Shown here piece by piece: positions 7,060-15,232 of a DNA stretch of 34,069 nucleotides. Where the stretch lies: NCBI GenBank assembly GCA_019694395.1, contig JAIBCC010000043.1, forward strand, positions 1-34,069, written 5' to 3'. The notes under the pieces are model-generated. The model was given only the letters and a program-made list of their open reading frames with translations, did not search any database and had not been told where the DNA came from. The stretch is from Pyrinomonadaceae bacterium (lineage in GTDB: Bacteria; Acidobacteriota; Blastocatellia; Pyrinomonadales; Pyrinomonadaceae). The stretch's first letter is position 1. Each line of letters starts with the position of its first letter. The translations under genes and the position numbers were made by a program.

Positions 7060-9222
7060 ATGAGACAAACAGCCGCTAATTTATATCCAATCGAACAAGT
7101 TTCAAATTTGGAAACTTCAGTTGTGCCAAAACAATTACCACGCTCTGCCGAATTTTTATTCAATCGGGAGCTGAGTTTAATTGAATTTTTCCGCCGCGTT
7201 TTAGAAGAAGGATTAGATAAAACTCAACCTTTGCTTGAACGGCTCAAATTTTTAGCAATTTTATCGTCAAATTTGGACGAATTTTTTATGATTCGTGTTT
7301 CCAGTTTAAAGGAAAAATTTATAGAAAAATCATCGCCTGACGGAATGACTCCGGCGGAACAATTGACCGAAATAAAAAAAAGTGTTGATGAAATGACAAA
7401 TTTGCAGATGAAATGTTTGCATAAGGAACTCTTACCTGAACTAGCTACACACGGAATTAAAATTTTGAATTATGAGGAGTTGAACGAAAATGAAAAGGAA
7501 AGAATGGATAATTACTTTTTGAAGAAAATTTATCCGGTTTTGACTCCTCAAGCTGTAGATCCCTCACATCCTTTTCCTTACATTTCGGGCGGAAGTTTAA
7601 ATATTGGTCTGGTTGTCAAACCAAAAGTCAAGAGACGAATCGAAAAGGCATTTTACAGGTATCAAACGGGGGAGGATTTTTTTGTCAGACTCAAAATTCC
7701 TGATTTTTTACCTCGATTTATTTCCATTGAGGAAAACTCAAGCCGTTTTATTTTGGCAGAGGATTTGATCAAATCGAATATTAAAATGCTGGTTCCCGAA
7801 GGCGAACCAAGTTCTTGTCACAACTTCCGTATTACAAGGGATGGGGATATTGGATTACGGGAAGAAGAAGCCGAAGATTTATTACAAATGATGGAAGAAA
7901 ATCTGAAGCAAAGAAGATTCGGAGATGTTGTTCGGCTTGAAGTTTCAAAATCTATGCCGCAGCAATTAATCAATTATCTGGCAGAATCACTGAATATATC
8001 GGAACAGGATATTTATGTGACAAATGGTTCAATCAAGGTTAATGACTATATGGAGTTATACAAATTGAACTTTCCAAATTTGAAAGATTCGCCCCTTAAA
8101 GTTACAAGACCGCAAATATTTAACGGAAACGAATCAATTTTTGAAATTATAAAGCGTCAGGATATTTTATTGCATCATCCATATATGCCGTATGACATTG
8201 TAACGGATTTTATTAAAGAAGCTGCTGAAGATCCTGATGTTCTGGCAATTAAAATGTGCCTCTATCGAATCGGGGCAAACTCCCCCATTGCACCTATTTT
8301 GATTAAAGCAAGCGAAAGCGGAAAACAAGTTACAGTTCTGATCGAATTGAAAGCAAGATTTGATGAAGAAAATAACATTGAGTGGGCGAAACGGTTCGAA
8401 CAGGCAGGAATTCATGTAATTTACGGTATTTTAGGGTTGAAAACACATTGTAAAACTACCCTGATTATTCGTCGGGAAGGAGAAGACCTTAAACGCTACC
8501 TTCATTTAGCGACAGGAAATTATAATCCTGAAACCTCGGCATTCTATACAGATTTAGGATTATTAACTGATGATGAAGATTCAGGGGCAGATGCCACGGA
8601 ACTATTCAATTTCTTAACTGCCTACACTCAACGGGAAAGCTTTAGAAAATTGTTAGTTGCACCGTTGAATCTCCGCGAAAAAATGCTTGGAATGATTGAA
8701 CGGGAGACTGAAAATGCCCGTAATGGATTACCCGCCAGAATTATTGCCAAAATGAACCGCTTGGCAGATGTGGAAATAATTCAGGCACTTTACGAAGCTT
8801 CAAATGCTGGGGTTGAAATTGATTTGATTATTCGCGGAATTTGTATGCTCCGTCCCCAGGTTCCAGGTCTGTCGGAAAATATACGTGTTCGCAGTATTGT
8901 TGGTCGTCTGTTGGAACACAGTCGGGTTTATTATTTTGCCAATGGAGGAGAAGACGAAATTTATCTGGGCAGCTCCGATTGGATGCCAAGAAATCTGGAC
9001 AGACGAGTGGAAGTTATAACTCCGATTGAAAATCAGACACTGAAAAATTTTATAAAAGATGAATTTTTGGCGGCATATCTTCGGGATAATGTTAAAGCCC
9101 GCCAATTAAATTCTGATAGAACTTACGAAAAAGTAGTATCTTCGGCTGAGGAAACAACTTTTAATAGTCAATTATCTTTTCAGGAAAAATCAAATGTGAT
9201 TAATTTTCACGCAAAGGACTAA
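7060..9222 (+). CDS. ppk1: Polyphosphate kinase 1
   Basis: A 720-residue enzyme that reversibly transfers the ATP gamma-phosphate to polyphosphate chains. All four PPK1 domains are present in order. The N domain contains NRELSLIEFFRRVLEEG and SSNLDEFFMIRVSSLKE, the H domain contains LTPQAVDPSHPFPYISG, and the C1 and C2 domains are phospholipase-D-like. H463 in GLKTHCKTTL is the expected autophosphorylated histidine and H482 (RYLHLATGNYN) the second conserved one. KMCLYRIG and ELKARFDEENNIEWA are family signatures. Length is typical. No good ribosome binding site precedes the ATG, which suggests weak or leaderless-like initiation. It is followed 12 bases later by the DUF4956 gene. Confidence 0.97.
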   Translation: MRQTAANLYPIEQVSNLETSVVPKQLPRSAEFLFNRELSLIEFFRRVLEEGLDKTQPLLERLKFLAILSSNLDEFFMIRVSSLKEKFIEKSSPDGMTPAEQLTEIKKSVDEMTNLQMKCLHKELLPELATHGIKILNYEELNENEKERMDNYFLKKIYPVLTPQAVDPSHPFPYISGGSLNIGLVVKPKVKRRIEKAFYRYQTGEDFFVRLKIPDFLPRFISIEENSSRFILAEDLIKSNIKMLVPEGEPSSCHNFRITRDGDIGLREEEAEDLLQMMEENLKQRRFGDVVRLEVSKSMPQQLINYLAESLNISEQDIYVTNGSIKVNDYMELYKLNFPNLKDSPLKVTRPQIFNGNESIFEIIKRQDILLHHPYMPYDIVTDFIKEAAEDPDVLAIKMCLYRIGANSPIAPILIKASESGKQVTVLIELKARFDEENNIEWAKRFEQAGIHVIYGILGLKTHCKTTLIIRREGEDLKRYLHLATGNYNPETSAFYTDLGLLTDDEDSGADATELFNFLTAYTQRESFRKLLVAPLNLREKMLGMIERETENARNGLPARIIAKMNRLADVEIIQALYEASNAGVEIDLIIRGICMLRPQVPGLSENIRVRSIVGRLLEHSRVYYFANGGEDEIYLGSSDWMPRNLDRRVEVITPIENQTLKNFIKDEFLAAYLRDNVKARQLNSDRTYEKVVSSAEETTFNSQLSFQEKSNVINFHAKD

Positions 9223-9234
9223 AAAATTGAAAAT

Positions 9235-10143
9235 ATGTTGAAAAGATTTATTAAAAATAATTCGGCTAACAACCTTTTAATTTGGCTGGGGGTGGGGGGA
9301 ATATTCCTGACTTTAATAATTTTTTTGGGTGTGGGATTTGCTTTTTTCAATTTTTTTGGAGGGGAGTTGCCCAAAGTTTCAATAGTAAATTTGGCTCAGG
9401 TGAAGGCTTCGCCAACGGCAGAGTTTCCCCCTTTTACTACCACCACCCCAGCTGCTGAAAAGTCCGTTGAAGAATCAACACACGCCTTTGGCTTTTTACA
9501 AATAATTACCCGTTTAATAGTGGCGGTAATCCTGTCGGCTGTTTTGGCATTTCGTCCGCGAAAAAATGTCAGGCTTTTTGAAAGGAATTTATATGTTGCA
9601 CAAACTCAAATTTTATTGTCCGTTGTGGCGGCAGCCTTAATGATGATTGTTGGAGATAATACGGCGCGGGCTTTTGCTATTTTTGCTGCGGTTTCACTGG
9701 TTCGATTCCGAACAAATATCCGTGATCCAAAAGAAGTTACAATTTTATTGATTTGTCTGGCAATAGGTTTGTCTGCCGGGGTCGGACGTTGGGATTTGGG
9801 CTTAATTCTTTGCATTTTTGTTCTGATATTATTGTGGGGATTGGAATTGAAAGAACCGGATCAGGCTGTTCGCCCAATGGAATTAACTATTAAAACCCGA
9901 AACATTGATTCCACCAATAGAGCACTTCAAACTATTTTTGAACGGTTTAAATTGGAAACTGAAGTCAGGCAATTAGAAGCACCTGACGAAAAAAGCCCGA
10001 TTGGGAGTATTGTGCATTATTTGAATTTGCGGTTGAGTCTCAGCACGGATTATTTAAGCTCTCAAATTGTTGCGCTTGATAAGGATAATATTGAAGGAAT
10101 TCAATGGCAGCAAAAGAAAAGTGCAACCGACATCTATCAATAA
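9235..10143 (+). CDS. DUF4956-family membrane protein linked to ppk1
   Basis: A 302-residue integral membrane protein. Hydrophobic segments lie at about 14-40, 88-106, 124-140, 166-182 and 187-203. The stretch ARAFAIFAAVSLVRFRTN followed by IRDPKE is the DUF4956 hallmark. Residues about 213-296 form a soluble C-terminal domain with an ACT-like alternation of strands and helices. DUF4956 genes are elsewhere found beside VTC-type polyphosphate polymerase genes. Here one follows ppk1 by 12 bases in one operon. That supports a role in polyphosphate or phosphate handling at the membrane, but the biochemical function is unknown. Two terminators follow. Confidence 0.85.
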   Translation: MLKRFIKNNSANNLLIWLGVGGIFLTLIIFLGVGFAFFNFFGGELPKVSIVNLAQVKASPTAEFPPFTTTTPAAEKSVEESTHAFGFLQIITRLIVAVILSAVLAFRPRKNVRLFERNLYVAQTQILLSVVAAALMMIVGDNTARAFAIFAAVSLVRFRTNIRDPKEVTILLICLAIGLSAGVGRWDLGLILCIFVLILLWGLELKEPDQAVRPMELTIKTRNIDSTNRALQTIFERFKLETEVRQLEAPDEKSPIGSIVHYLNLRLSLSTDYLSSQIVALDKDNIEGIQWQQKKSATDIYQ

Positions 10144-10144
10144 A

Positions 10145-10184
10145 AAATGAGCAAACAGGAAAATTTCCTCTCTGCTCACTTTAT
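10145..10184 (+). terminator. Intrinsic terminator of the ppk1-DUF4956 operon
   Basis: A 6-bp outer stem (TGAGCA/TGCTCA, 10148-10153 with 10173-10178) encloses an inner GGAAA/TTTCC hairpin. A T-rich tail follows. It starts immediately after the DUF4956 stop codon. Confidence 0.7.
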
Positions 10185-10201
10185 CTTTGAGAAGACAGGC
10201 G

Positions 10202-10231
10202 ATTTTCCCTGTTCCCGCAGGAAAATTTTTT
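10202..10231 (+). terminator. Second tandem terminator
   Basis: ATTTTCCCTG pairs with CAGGAAAAT (one bulged C) and is followed by six T residues. It backs up the terminator just upstream. The remaining gap at 10232-10477 holds no gene; a weak GGCAAATTCTTTGG at 10388-10401 only partly resembles a sigma-54 site. Confidence 0.75.
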
Positions 10232-10477
10232 AAGACCTTAATCCAAAAAGCCTATCTCAAATACATAATAAGTTTATTGGAAAATTTTATCTGTAATCAT
10301 TTATACATTCATTGCAATTTATTTTTTTTCCAAATGTATGATGGCAAACAGAACAAAAAGATTTTAACTCTATAATTTAGGCTTTGCGGCAAATTCTTTG
10401 GATAAATTTTAATAAATTTTTAATCGAAGTTTGCCCAAAATCTAAATTAAATTTTTGAGACGACAGGAGTTAAAAAA

Positions 10478-10831
10478 GTGAAAAGAAGATTAATTTTGTC
10501 AACCATGATAATAACCGCAACAATTGGTTTTGCTGCCTGTGGTGATACAACAGGCAATGTCAATACGAGTAATCGAACTAATTCAAATTCAACCAATGTT
10601 GGAAATTCCGGTAATTCTAATGGTGGAACAACAAATTCAAACAGTTCAAACAGCAATTCAATGAACACCAATTCAATGAATTCAAATATGACCAATGGAA
10701 ATATGAATAATAGTAATTCAATGAATATGAACCATAGCAATTCTAATAATGGAAATACTAATAGAAGTAATTCCAATAATGGAAATATGAAAACTCCCCC
10801 TACCCCCCGAAGCACTCCAAATCAACAATAA
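10478..10831 (+). CDS. Asn/Ser-rich low-complexity lipoprotein
   Basis: A 117-residue protein starting at GTG, with ACAGGAG well placed upstream. Residues 1-20 are a signal peptide ending in the lipobox GFAAC, with C21 the lipidated cysteine. Almost everything after it is Asn, Ser, Thr, Gly and Met (NSN, NMNN, NSNNGN repeats), ending in a short proline-rich tail. No folded domain is visible, so this is probably a disordered surface or periplasmic tail of unknown function. The same style of Asn-rich tether follows the lipobox of the DUF4142 lipoprotein in this window. Low complexity makes homology assignment unreliable. Confidence 0.8.
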   Translation: MKRRLILSTMIITATIGFAACGDTTGNVNTSNRTNSNSTNVGNSGNSNGGTTNSNSSNSNSMNTNSMNSNMTNGNMNNSNSMNMNHSNSNNGNTNRSNSNNGNMKTPPTPRSTPNQQ

Positions 10832-10846
10832 TTGGAGTAATGAAAG

Positions 10847-10896
10847 GCACGAAGTTAAACCTGGCAATAATCGCGATCACAACTTCGTGCTTTTTA
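10847..10896. terminator. Bidirectional intrinsic terminator
   Basis: A perfect 10-bp stem (GCACGAAGTT/AACTTCGTGC) at 10847-10856 and 10881-10890 is followed by TTTTT. It lies between the convergent lipoprotein and methyltransferase genes. A second small hairpin (ACTCCAA/TTGGAGT, 10814-10838) overlaps the lipoprotein stop codon. Confidence 0.85.
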
Positions 10897-10899
10897 ATT

Positions 10900-11913
10900 T
10901 TAGTCCTTATTTTTTAATCCATACAGCATTTTCGTCGGTTCAAAATAAGTCTCGCAATTGATATTTTCAAATCCGGCTTTCTCCAACCAATTTGTATAAA
11001 CTTGCTCGCTCCGTTCAACATCAGGAGCATTCCAACAAATATCCTCAAGGCAAAATAAAACGGAAATTTTTGGAGCCAACCCCGAATTATCAATAATCCA
11101 ACCACTTAAAATACAAACGCCACCTTTTGGGAGCTTTTGATAAAGTTTTGTTAGCAGCTTTTGATTTTCTTCTGCATCAGCCACAGACATAAAATTTGCC
11201 AATAAAACTGCATCAAAATTTTCAGGTAAAGCATCTTTTTTGAAATCACCGTTAAAAACTTTAATTCGTTTAGATAGTTCATTTTCCTCAATAAATTTTT
11301 GAGCAATCATTGTGTTTTCAGGTAAATCATAAACAATGGATTCAAGATGCGGATATGTTTTACAAAGCGCAATTGAAGTTGCTCCGGTTCCTCCGCCCAG
11401 ATCGAGAATTCGTTTATATTTGGAAAAATTAAAAGCTTTTGCCAGAGCAAAACCCTGTAAAAGTGCCAGTTTGTGTTGTTCTGCCATTGCCTCATAACCT
11501 TGGTCATCTGTTTGAGGAAGTGATTTTTCCCCACCATATTTCCAATTTTTCAGGTGTTTAGTTAGATTATTCCAAACTGAAAAACTTCGTTTCCGCTGTC
11601 TTTCAATTTGTCCACCCAGATAAAATTCCTTTCCTTTAACTAAAAATTCCTGAGTTATTTCAGAATTGGAAAAAGAATTATCAATTTTTTTCAACAATCC
11701 GATGGAAACCGCCGCACTGAGGAATCTTTCCATGGCGATTGGTTCTATCTTTTTCTTTTGGGCAATTTCTTTTGAAGTAAGAGCTCTATTACTTAACAGT
11801 TTAGGGATTTTAAGCTCAATTAGGGTAAATAAAACTCTTGATTGCTGATACGCCGTCATTAAGGACAGTAAATTTTGAAAATTATCATTGGGATTGAAAT
11901 TATTTTTCTTCAT
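10900..11913 (-). CDS. SAM-dependent O-methyltransferase-like protein (family 2)
   Basis: A 337-residue protein with the two-part layout of plant-type and polyketide O-methyltransferases. Residues about 15-95 are a winged-helix dimerisation domain (SRVLFTLIELKIPKLL, TSKEIAQ, FLSAAVSIGLL). Residues about 165-330 are a Rossmann methyltransferase with motif I DLGGGTGAT at 171-179. IVYDLPE follows as the acidic residue binding the SAM ribose, then NGDFKKDALPENFDAVLLAN. The usual catalytic His of O-methyltransferases is not obvious in this copy, so substrate and even O-methylation are uncertain. It lies 74 bases behind the alcohol dehydrogenase operon, with a terminator between, so it is probably transcribed separately. 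Confidence 0.85.
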   Translation of the reverse strand: MKKNNFNPNDNFQNLLSLMTAYQQSRVLFTLIELKIPKLLSNRALTSKEIAQKKKIEPIAMERFLSAAVSIGLLKKIDNSFSNSEITQEFLVKGKEFYLGGQIERQRKRSFSVWNNLTKHLKNWKYGGEKSLPQTDDQGYEAMAEQHKLALLQGFALAKAFNFSKYKRILDLGGGTGATSIALCKTYPHLESIVYDLPENTMIAQKFIEENELSKRIKVFNGDFKKDALPENFDAVLLANFMSVADAEENQKLLTKLYQKLPKGGVCILSGWIIDNSGLAPKISVLFCLEDICWNAPDVERSEQVYTNWLEKAGFENINCETYFEPTKMLYGLKNKD

Positions 11914-11928
11914 AATTAAAATTTAAAT

Positions 11929-11963
11929 AAAAAAAGCGGACTGTATTTTCTGAAACAATCCGC
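11929..11963 (-). terminator. Intrinsic terminator of the SDR-SRPBCC-ADH operon
   Basis: GCGGA-C-TGT pairs with ACA-A-TCCGC around a short loop (11936-11963). On the minus strand it is followed by seven T residues. It lies 24 bases past the alcohol dehydrogenase stop codon. Confidence 0.75.
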
Positions 11964-11987
11964 AAGTTTTTATGGTTAAAAATGGTG

Positions 11988-13160
11988 TTAAGGTTTCAAC
12001 ACAACTTTGCGCCATCCGTCTTTTTCCTTATTAAATTGTTCATAAGCCATTGGAGCTTCTGAAAGTTTTAAACGATGAGAAATAATAAAGGAGGGATCAA
12101 TTTTGTTTTCCTGAATAGCTTCAAATAGGGGCTGCATATATTTGTGCATATTGGTTTGTCCCATTTTGAAGGTCAATCCTTTACCGAAAGCTGCTCCCAT
12201 CGGAAATTTATCCAGGAAACCTCCGTAAACTCCGGGAATAGAAACAGTTCCGCCTTTTCGGCAACAGAATATTGCCTGCCTCAGAGCATGGGGTCGGTCA
12301 GTTGCCAACATAACAGAGGCTTTAGCATAATCCATCAGAGCATCGGGAGAAGTTCCGTGTGATTCCAACCCAACGCAATCAATACATGAATCGGGTCCCC
12401 GTCCGCCGGTTAGATCAAGCAATTTTTCATAAACTTCCTCTTCATCAAAATTAATGATCTCAAGGTTTTCATTATGTTGTTTTGCCAATTCCAGACGGTC
12501 GGTATAATGGTCAATTAAAATTACTTTTTCTGCACCCAGCATAAAGGCAGATTTAACTGCAAATTGACCAACCGGACCCGCGCCCCAAATTGCAACGGTA
12601 TCACCGGGTTTTATATCGCAATTTTCAGCGGCTTGATACCCGGTCGGGAAAATATCCGAAAGAAACAAAACTTTTTCGTCCTCAATATCATTAGGAACTT
12701 TGAGCGGTCCGACATCGGCGAAGGGAACGCGCACATATTCTGCCTGACCTCCGGCAAATCCGCCCATCATATGAGAATAGCCAAATAAACCCGAACCTGA
12801 AAAACCATATAATGTTTCAACAACTTCAGGAGTAGGATTTGAGTTGTCACAGCTTGACCAAAGTTCTTTTTTGCAGAAAAAACAATTTCCGCAGGCAATT
12901 GTAAAAGGCACAACAACTTTATCGCCTTTTTTCAAATTAGTTATTTTTGCCCCGGTTTCAACCACTTCGCCCATAAATTCGTGACCAAGAATATCTCCGG
13001 CTTTCATGGTTGGTATATACCCGTTATAAAGGTGTAGATCAGAACCGCAAATCGCGGTAGTTGTTATTTTTACAACGGCATCTCTGGCATTCAAAATGGA
13101 CGGGTCAGGCACATTTTCAACTCTGACATCGTGTTTTCCGTTCCAACATACTGCTTTCAT
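11988..13160 (-). CDS. Zinc-dependent alcohol/formaldehyde dehydrogenase (MDR)
   Basis: A 390-residue medium-chain dehydrogenase resembling glutathione-independent formaldehyde dehydrogenases. Catalytic zinc ligands are C38 (AICGSDLH), H60 and E61 (GHEFMGEV). Structural zinc ligands are C90, C93, C96 and C104. The NAD(P)-binding Rossmann motif is GAGPVG at 193-198. The insert YGFSGSGLFGYSHMMGG FAGGQAEYVRVP is typical of the formaldehyde-dehydrogenase-like subgroup. The physiological substrate cannot be read from sequence. It is the last gene of an operon, 18 bases after the YgaP/SRPBCC gene, and is closed by a terminator. Confidence 0.93.
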   Translation of the reverse strand: MKAVCWNGKHDVRVENVPDPSILNARDAVVKITTTAICGSDLHLYNGYIPTMKAGDILGHEFMGEVVETGAKITNLKKGDKVVVPFTIACGNCFFCKKELWSSCDNSNPTPEVVETLYGFSGSGLFGYSHMMGGFAGGQAEYVRVPFADVGPLKVPNDIEDEKVLFLSDIFPTGYQAAENCDIKPGDTVAIWGAGPVGQFAVKSAFMLGAEKVILIDHYTDRLELAKQHNENLEIINFDEEEVYEKLLDLTGGRGPDSCIDCVGLESHGTSPDALMDYAKASVMLATDRPHALRQAIFCCRKGGTVSIPGVYGGFLDKFPMGAAFGKGLTFKMGQTNMHKYMQPLFEAIQENKIDPSFIISHRLKLSEAPMAYEQFNKEKDGWRKVVLKP

Positions 13161-13178
13161 AATTAAAATTCCTCCATT

Positions 13179-13940
13179 TTATGCCTTGGCTGACATTGTT
13201 TTAATGCTGTCTTTTTCCCGACCTGATGGTTGTCCGTCAATCTTCATAATTAGACCTGTTTCCATCAAGCGTTTGAAACGGCGTAAATCCTCGGCAACTT
13301 GTTGACTTGGCTCTTCACCAAAGATTTTTGCGGCTAGTGCCGTTAATTTCCCACCCGGAACAATATAGGAAAGATGAACTTTTACTTCTGTTCCACGATT
13401 AGCAGTGGCGGTAAATTCAACTTTTCCAATATTTGGAATATCTGCATTTTCGGTAGAACGCCACTCAATTTTTTCGTCCGCGATTTTGTTGGTAATTTCC
13501 GCATCCCATTCAACTGTATAACCAAGCGGGGCTTTTGCCTTCCAATGAGAATGCTTATCATCTAAAATGGTTACTGATTCGAGGTGATTCATAAACTGCG
13601 GAAGATTTTCAAAATTTTCCCAAAAACTGAAAAGTTCAGCCGGAGATTTATTAATCGTTACGCTCTTTTGGACATCTACTTTTCCTGAAACCCAGTAATT
13701 TGTATTAGCTGAATCAATTCCCAGTTTTTTATAAACCTCACAATGTCCCGTAGTTCCGCGAAAAGCCAAACCACCTCCCAAAAGAGACAATAAAACACCA
13801 AATGTATCGCGTCGGTTCAAACCATAAGCGATCAATGCACCGCCGGTAACAGCTGAAATTACTCTTTCGGAATTGCCTACATTGGCTTCCAAATTTGGCA
13901 TAAATTCCTTGGTTGAAGATCTTTTTTGAATATTCTGCAT
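13179..13940 (-). CDS. YgaP-like (DUF2892) membrane segment fused to SRPBCC domain
   Basis: A 253-residue two-domain protein. Residues about 18-75 are a DUF2892/YgaP-type membrane hairpin (NVGNSERVISAVTGGALIAYG, LLSLLGGGLAFRGTTGHCEVY). Residues about 85-235 are a START/SRPBCC polyketide-cyclase-like lipid-binding domain (VQKSVTINKSPAELFSFW, LPQFMNHLESV, YTVEWDAEI, VHLSYIVPGG). This fusion is recurrent in soil bacteria, but its ligand is unknown. AAGGAG precedes the ATG; a second Met at residue 15 is possible. Gaps of 24 and 18 bases to its neighbours indicate an operon with the membrane-anchored SDR and the alcohol dehydrogenase. That suggests processing of a hydrophobic alcohol, aldehyde or lipid (inference). 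Confidence 0.88.
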   Translation of the reverse strand: MQNIQKRSSTKEFMPNLEANVGNSERVISAVTGGALIAYGLNRRDTFGVLLSLLGGGLAFRGTTGHCEVYKKLGIDSANTNYWVSGKVDVQKSVTINKSPAELFSFWENFENLPQFMNHLESVTILDDKHSHWKAKAPLGYTVEWDAEITNKIADEKIEWRSTENADIPNIGKVEFTATANRGTEVKVHLSYIVPGGKLTALAAKIFGEEPSQQVAEDLRRFKRLMETGLIMKIDGQPSGREKDSIKTMSAKA

Positions 13941-13964
13941 AAAATTATTACTCCTTATTTTTGC

Positions 13965-15002
13965 TTAAAATTCGTGATTCAATTCGTTATTTTTTCTCGA
14001 TGCGCGGTCTATCAATCCGGTTAAAATCGAAGGAGAAATGAAAGAAGTGCTTTCCTTTCCGGTAACTTTTTGCGTTCCAATTCCTCCTTTGTCCGGTAGC
14101 AATTGATTGATCATTCCCATTGCTTCGGCAACTATTTCAGGAAATAGTGTATTTGCCAAAACCGCCAATTCCGCCTGTATTGAAATAACTTTTTCCGCTT
14201 TTCCATTGCGGCAGGCTTCTACAATTTCTTTCGCGGCTTTTTCTGCACTCACAGAAGTTACAGGTAATCCGTTCATCAAACTGAAAAGCGAAAATTCGAT
14301 TTCATTTTGTCCTTTGAAAAAAGCATTTATGTGGCTGCCGGTTCGCATTAAACCGGGGCAGACAGTTGTGACATAAATGTTGTCTTTGGCAAGTTCAGTC
14401 CGAATTGCATCTGAAAGCCCGACCAGAGCAAATTTTCCGGCACAATATGGGGCAAGATGTGGAACTGCAACTTTGCCGCCAATCGAGGCAATATTTACAA
14501 TTCGTCCATTTCCCTGCTCTCGCATTAATGGCAAAACTGCCTGAACAGTGTTAAATGGTCCCCAAAAATGAACAGCTAAAGAATCTTCAAAATCCTTTCG
14601 CGTTTGCAGCGAGAGCGGACCAACCTGAATAATTCCGGCATTATTAATCAACACATCAATTTGTCCGCAATGTTGGTAGACAATTTCGACCATCTGATTT
14701 ACCTGATCTTCTGAGGTTACATCACAAACGATTTCCAGAACTTCTGTTTCAAATTGATTTTGCAAATCTTGTTTAGCCGCTGTAAGTTCTTCTTTGTTTC
14801 TGGCACAAATCGCAAGTTTTGCCCCCTCTGCGGCAAAGTTTCTTGCCAAAACCAATCCTAATCCGCGTGAACCGCCTGTGATTAAAACAACTTTATTGGA
14901 AAAGCTATATTTAGGACGCATTTTTTTCCATAGTTTCCAAACACAAACCGCACCAAAACCGGCAGCCATACTAATAATTAAATTCTTTTCATTTTTCGAC
15001 AT
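13965..15002 (-). CDS. Membrane-anchored short-chain dehydrogenase (SDR)
   Basis: A 345-residue classical SDR behind a single N-terminal membrane segment (about residues 8-24, LIISMAAGFGAVCVWKLW). The cofactor motif TGGSRGLG is at 42-49, NNAG at 120-123, catalytic S173, Y186 and K190 (YCAGK). The C-terminal 100 residues extend beyond the catalytic core, as in membrane-associated SDRs acting on lipids. I chose the ATG at 15002 because AAAGGAAG lies just upstream of it; an earlier ATG at 15041 has no binding site. It is the first gene of the operon with the YgaP/SRPBCC and alcohol dehydrogenase genes. Confidence 0.92.
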   Translation of the reverse strand: MSKNEKNLIISMAAGFGAVCVWKLWKKMRPKYSFSNKVVLITGGSRGLGLVLARNFAAEGAKLAICARNKEELTAAKQDLQNQFETEVLEIVCDVTSEDQVNQMVEIVYQHCGQIDVLINNAGIIQVGPLSLQTRKDFEDSLAVHFWGPFNTVQAVLPLMREQGNGRIVNIASIGGKVAVPHLAPYCAGKFALVGLSDAIRTELAKDNIYVTTVCPGLMRTGSHINAFFKGQNEIEFSLFSLMNGLPVTSVSAEKAAKEIVEACRNGKAEKVISIQAELAVLANTLFPEIVAEAMGMINQLLPDKGGIGTQKVTGKESTSFISPSILTGLIDRASRKNNELNHEF

Positions 15003-15122
15003 TTGAAACTTCCTTTTACGGATTTTGTTAAAGAATTGCATTAATACAACTTTAAAAAATCAATCCGCTTTTGTTTGTATGTCCTAAGACATTCATTTGC
15101 CTTTATTAAGCTTGTAAAGAAT

Positions 15123-15169
15123 AATGACGTTGAAAAAATTGAAATAAGCTCTTTCTTCTCAACGTCATT
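15123..15169 (-). terminator. Hairpin downstream of the DUF2383 gene
   Basis: A perfect 11-bp stem (AATGACGTTGA/TCAACGTCATT, 25-base loop) lies 63 bases past the DUF2383 stop codon. The minus-strand tail is T-rich but interrupted (ATTCTTT). It separates this gene from the SDR operon on the same strand. Confidence 0.6.
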
Positions 15170-15232
15170 TTGCTCTGGGATACAATTTTCAAAGCAAATT
15201 ATCTTTACAATAAATCTTTTTACAGACTAGAT

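Noticed and set aside
10187..10375. 62-codon plus-strand reading frame after the ppk1 operon
   Set aside because: It starts inside the tandem terminators and overlaps the second one; no domain and no binding site.
10388..10401. Sigma-54-like GGCAAATTCTTTGG upstream of the Asn-rich lipoprotein
   Set aside because: The essential GC of the -12 element is GG and the -24 element is a poor match.
10560..10800. Tandem-repeat or CRISPR-like array
   Set aside because: The repeated triplets are in-frame Asn/Ser codons of a lipoprotein; there are no regular spacers.
10447..10815. 122-codon minus-strand frame opposite the Asn-rich lipoprotein
   Set aside because: Its Leu/Phe/Glu-rich product is the antisense echo of the AAT/TCA repeats; the plus frame has a lipobox and a binding site.
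15003..15041. Upstream ATG for the membrane SDR
   Set aside because: No binding site before it, whereas AAAGGAAG precedes the ATG at 15002.
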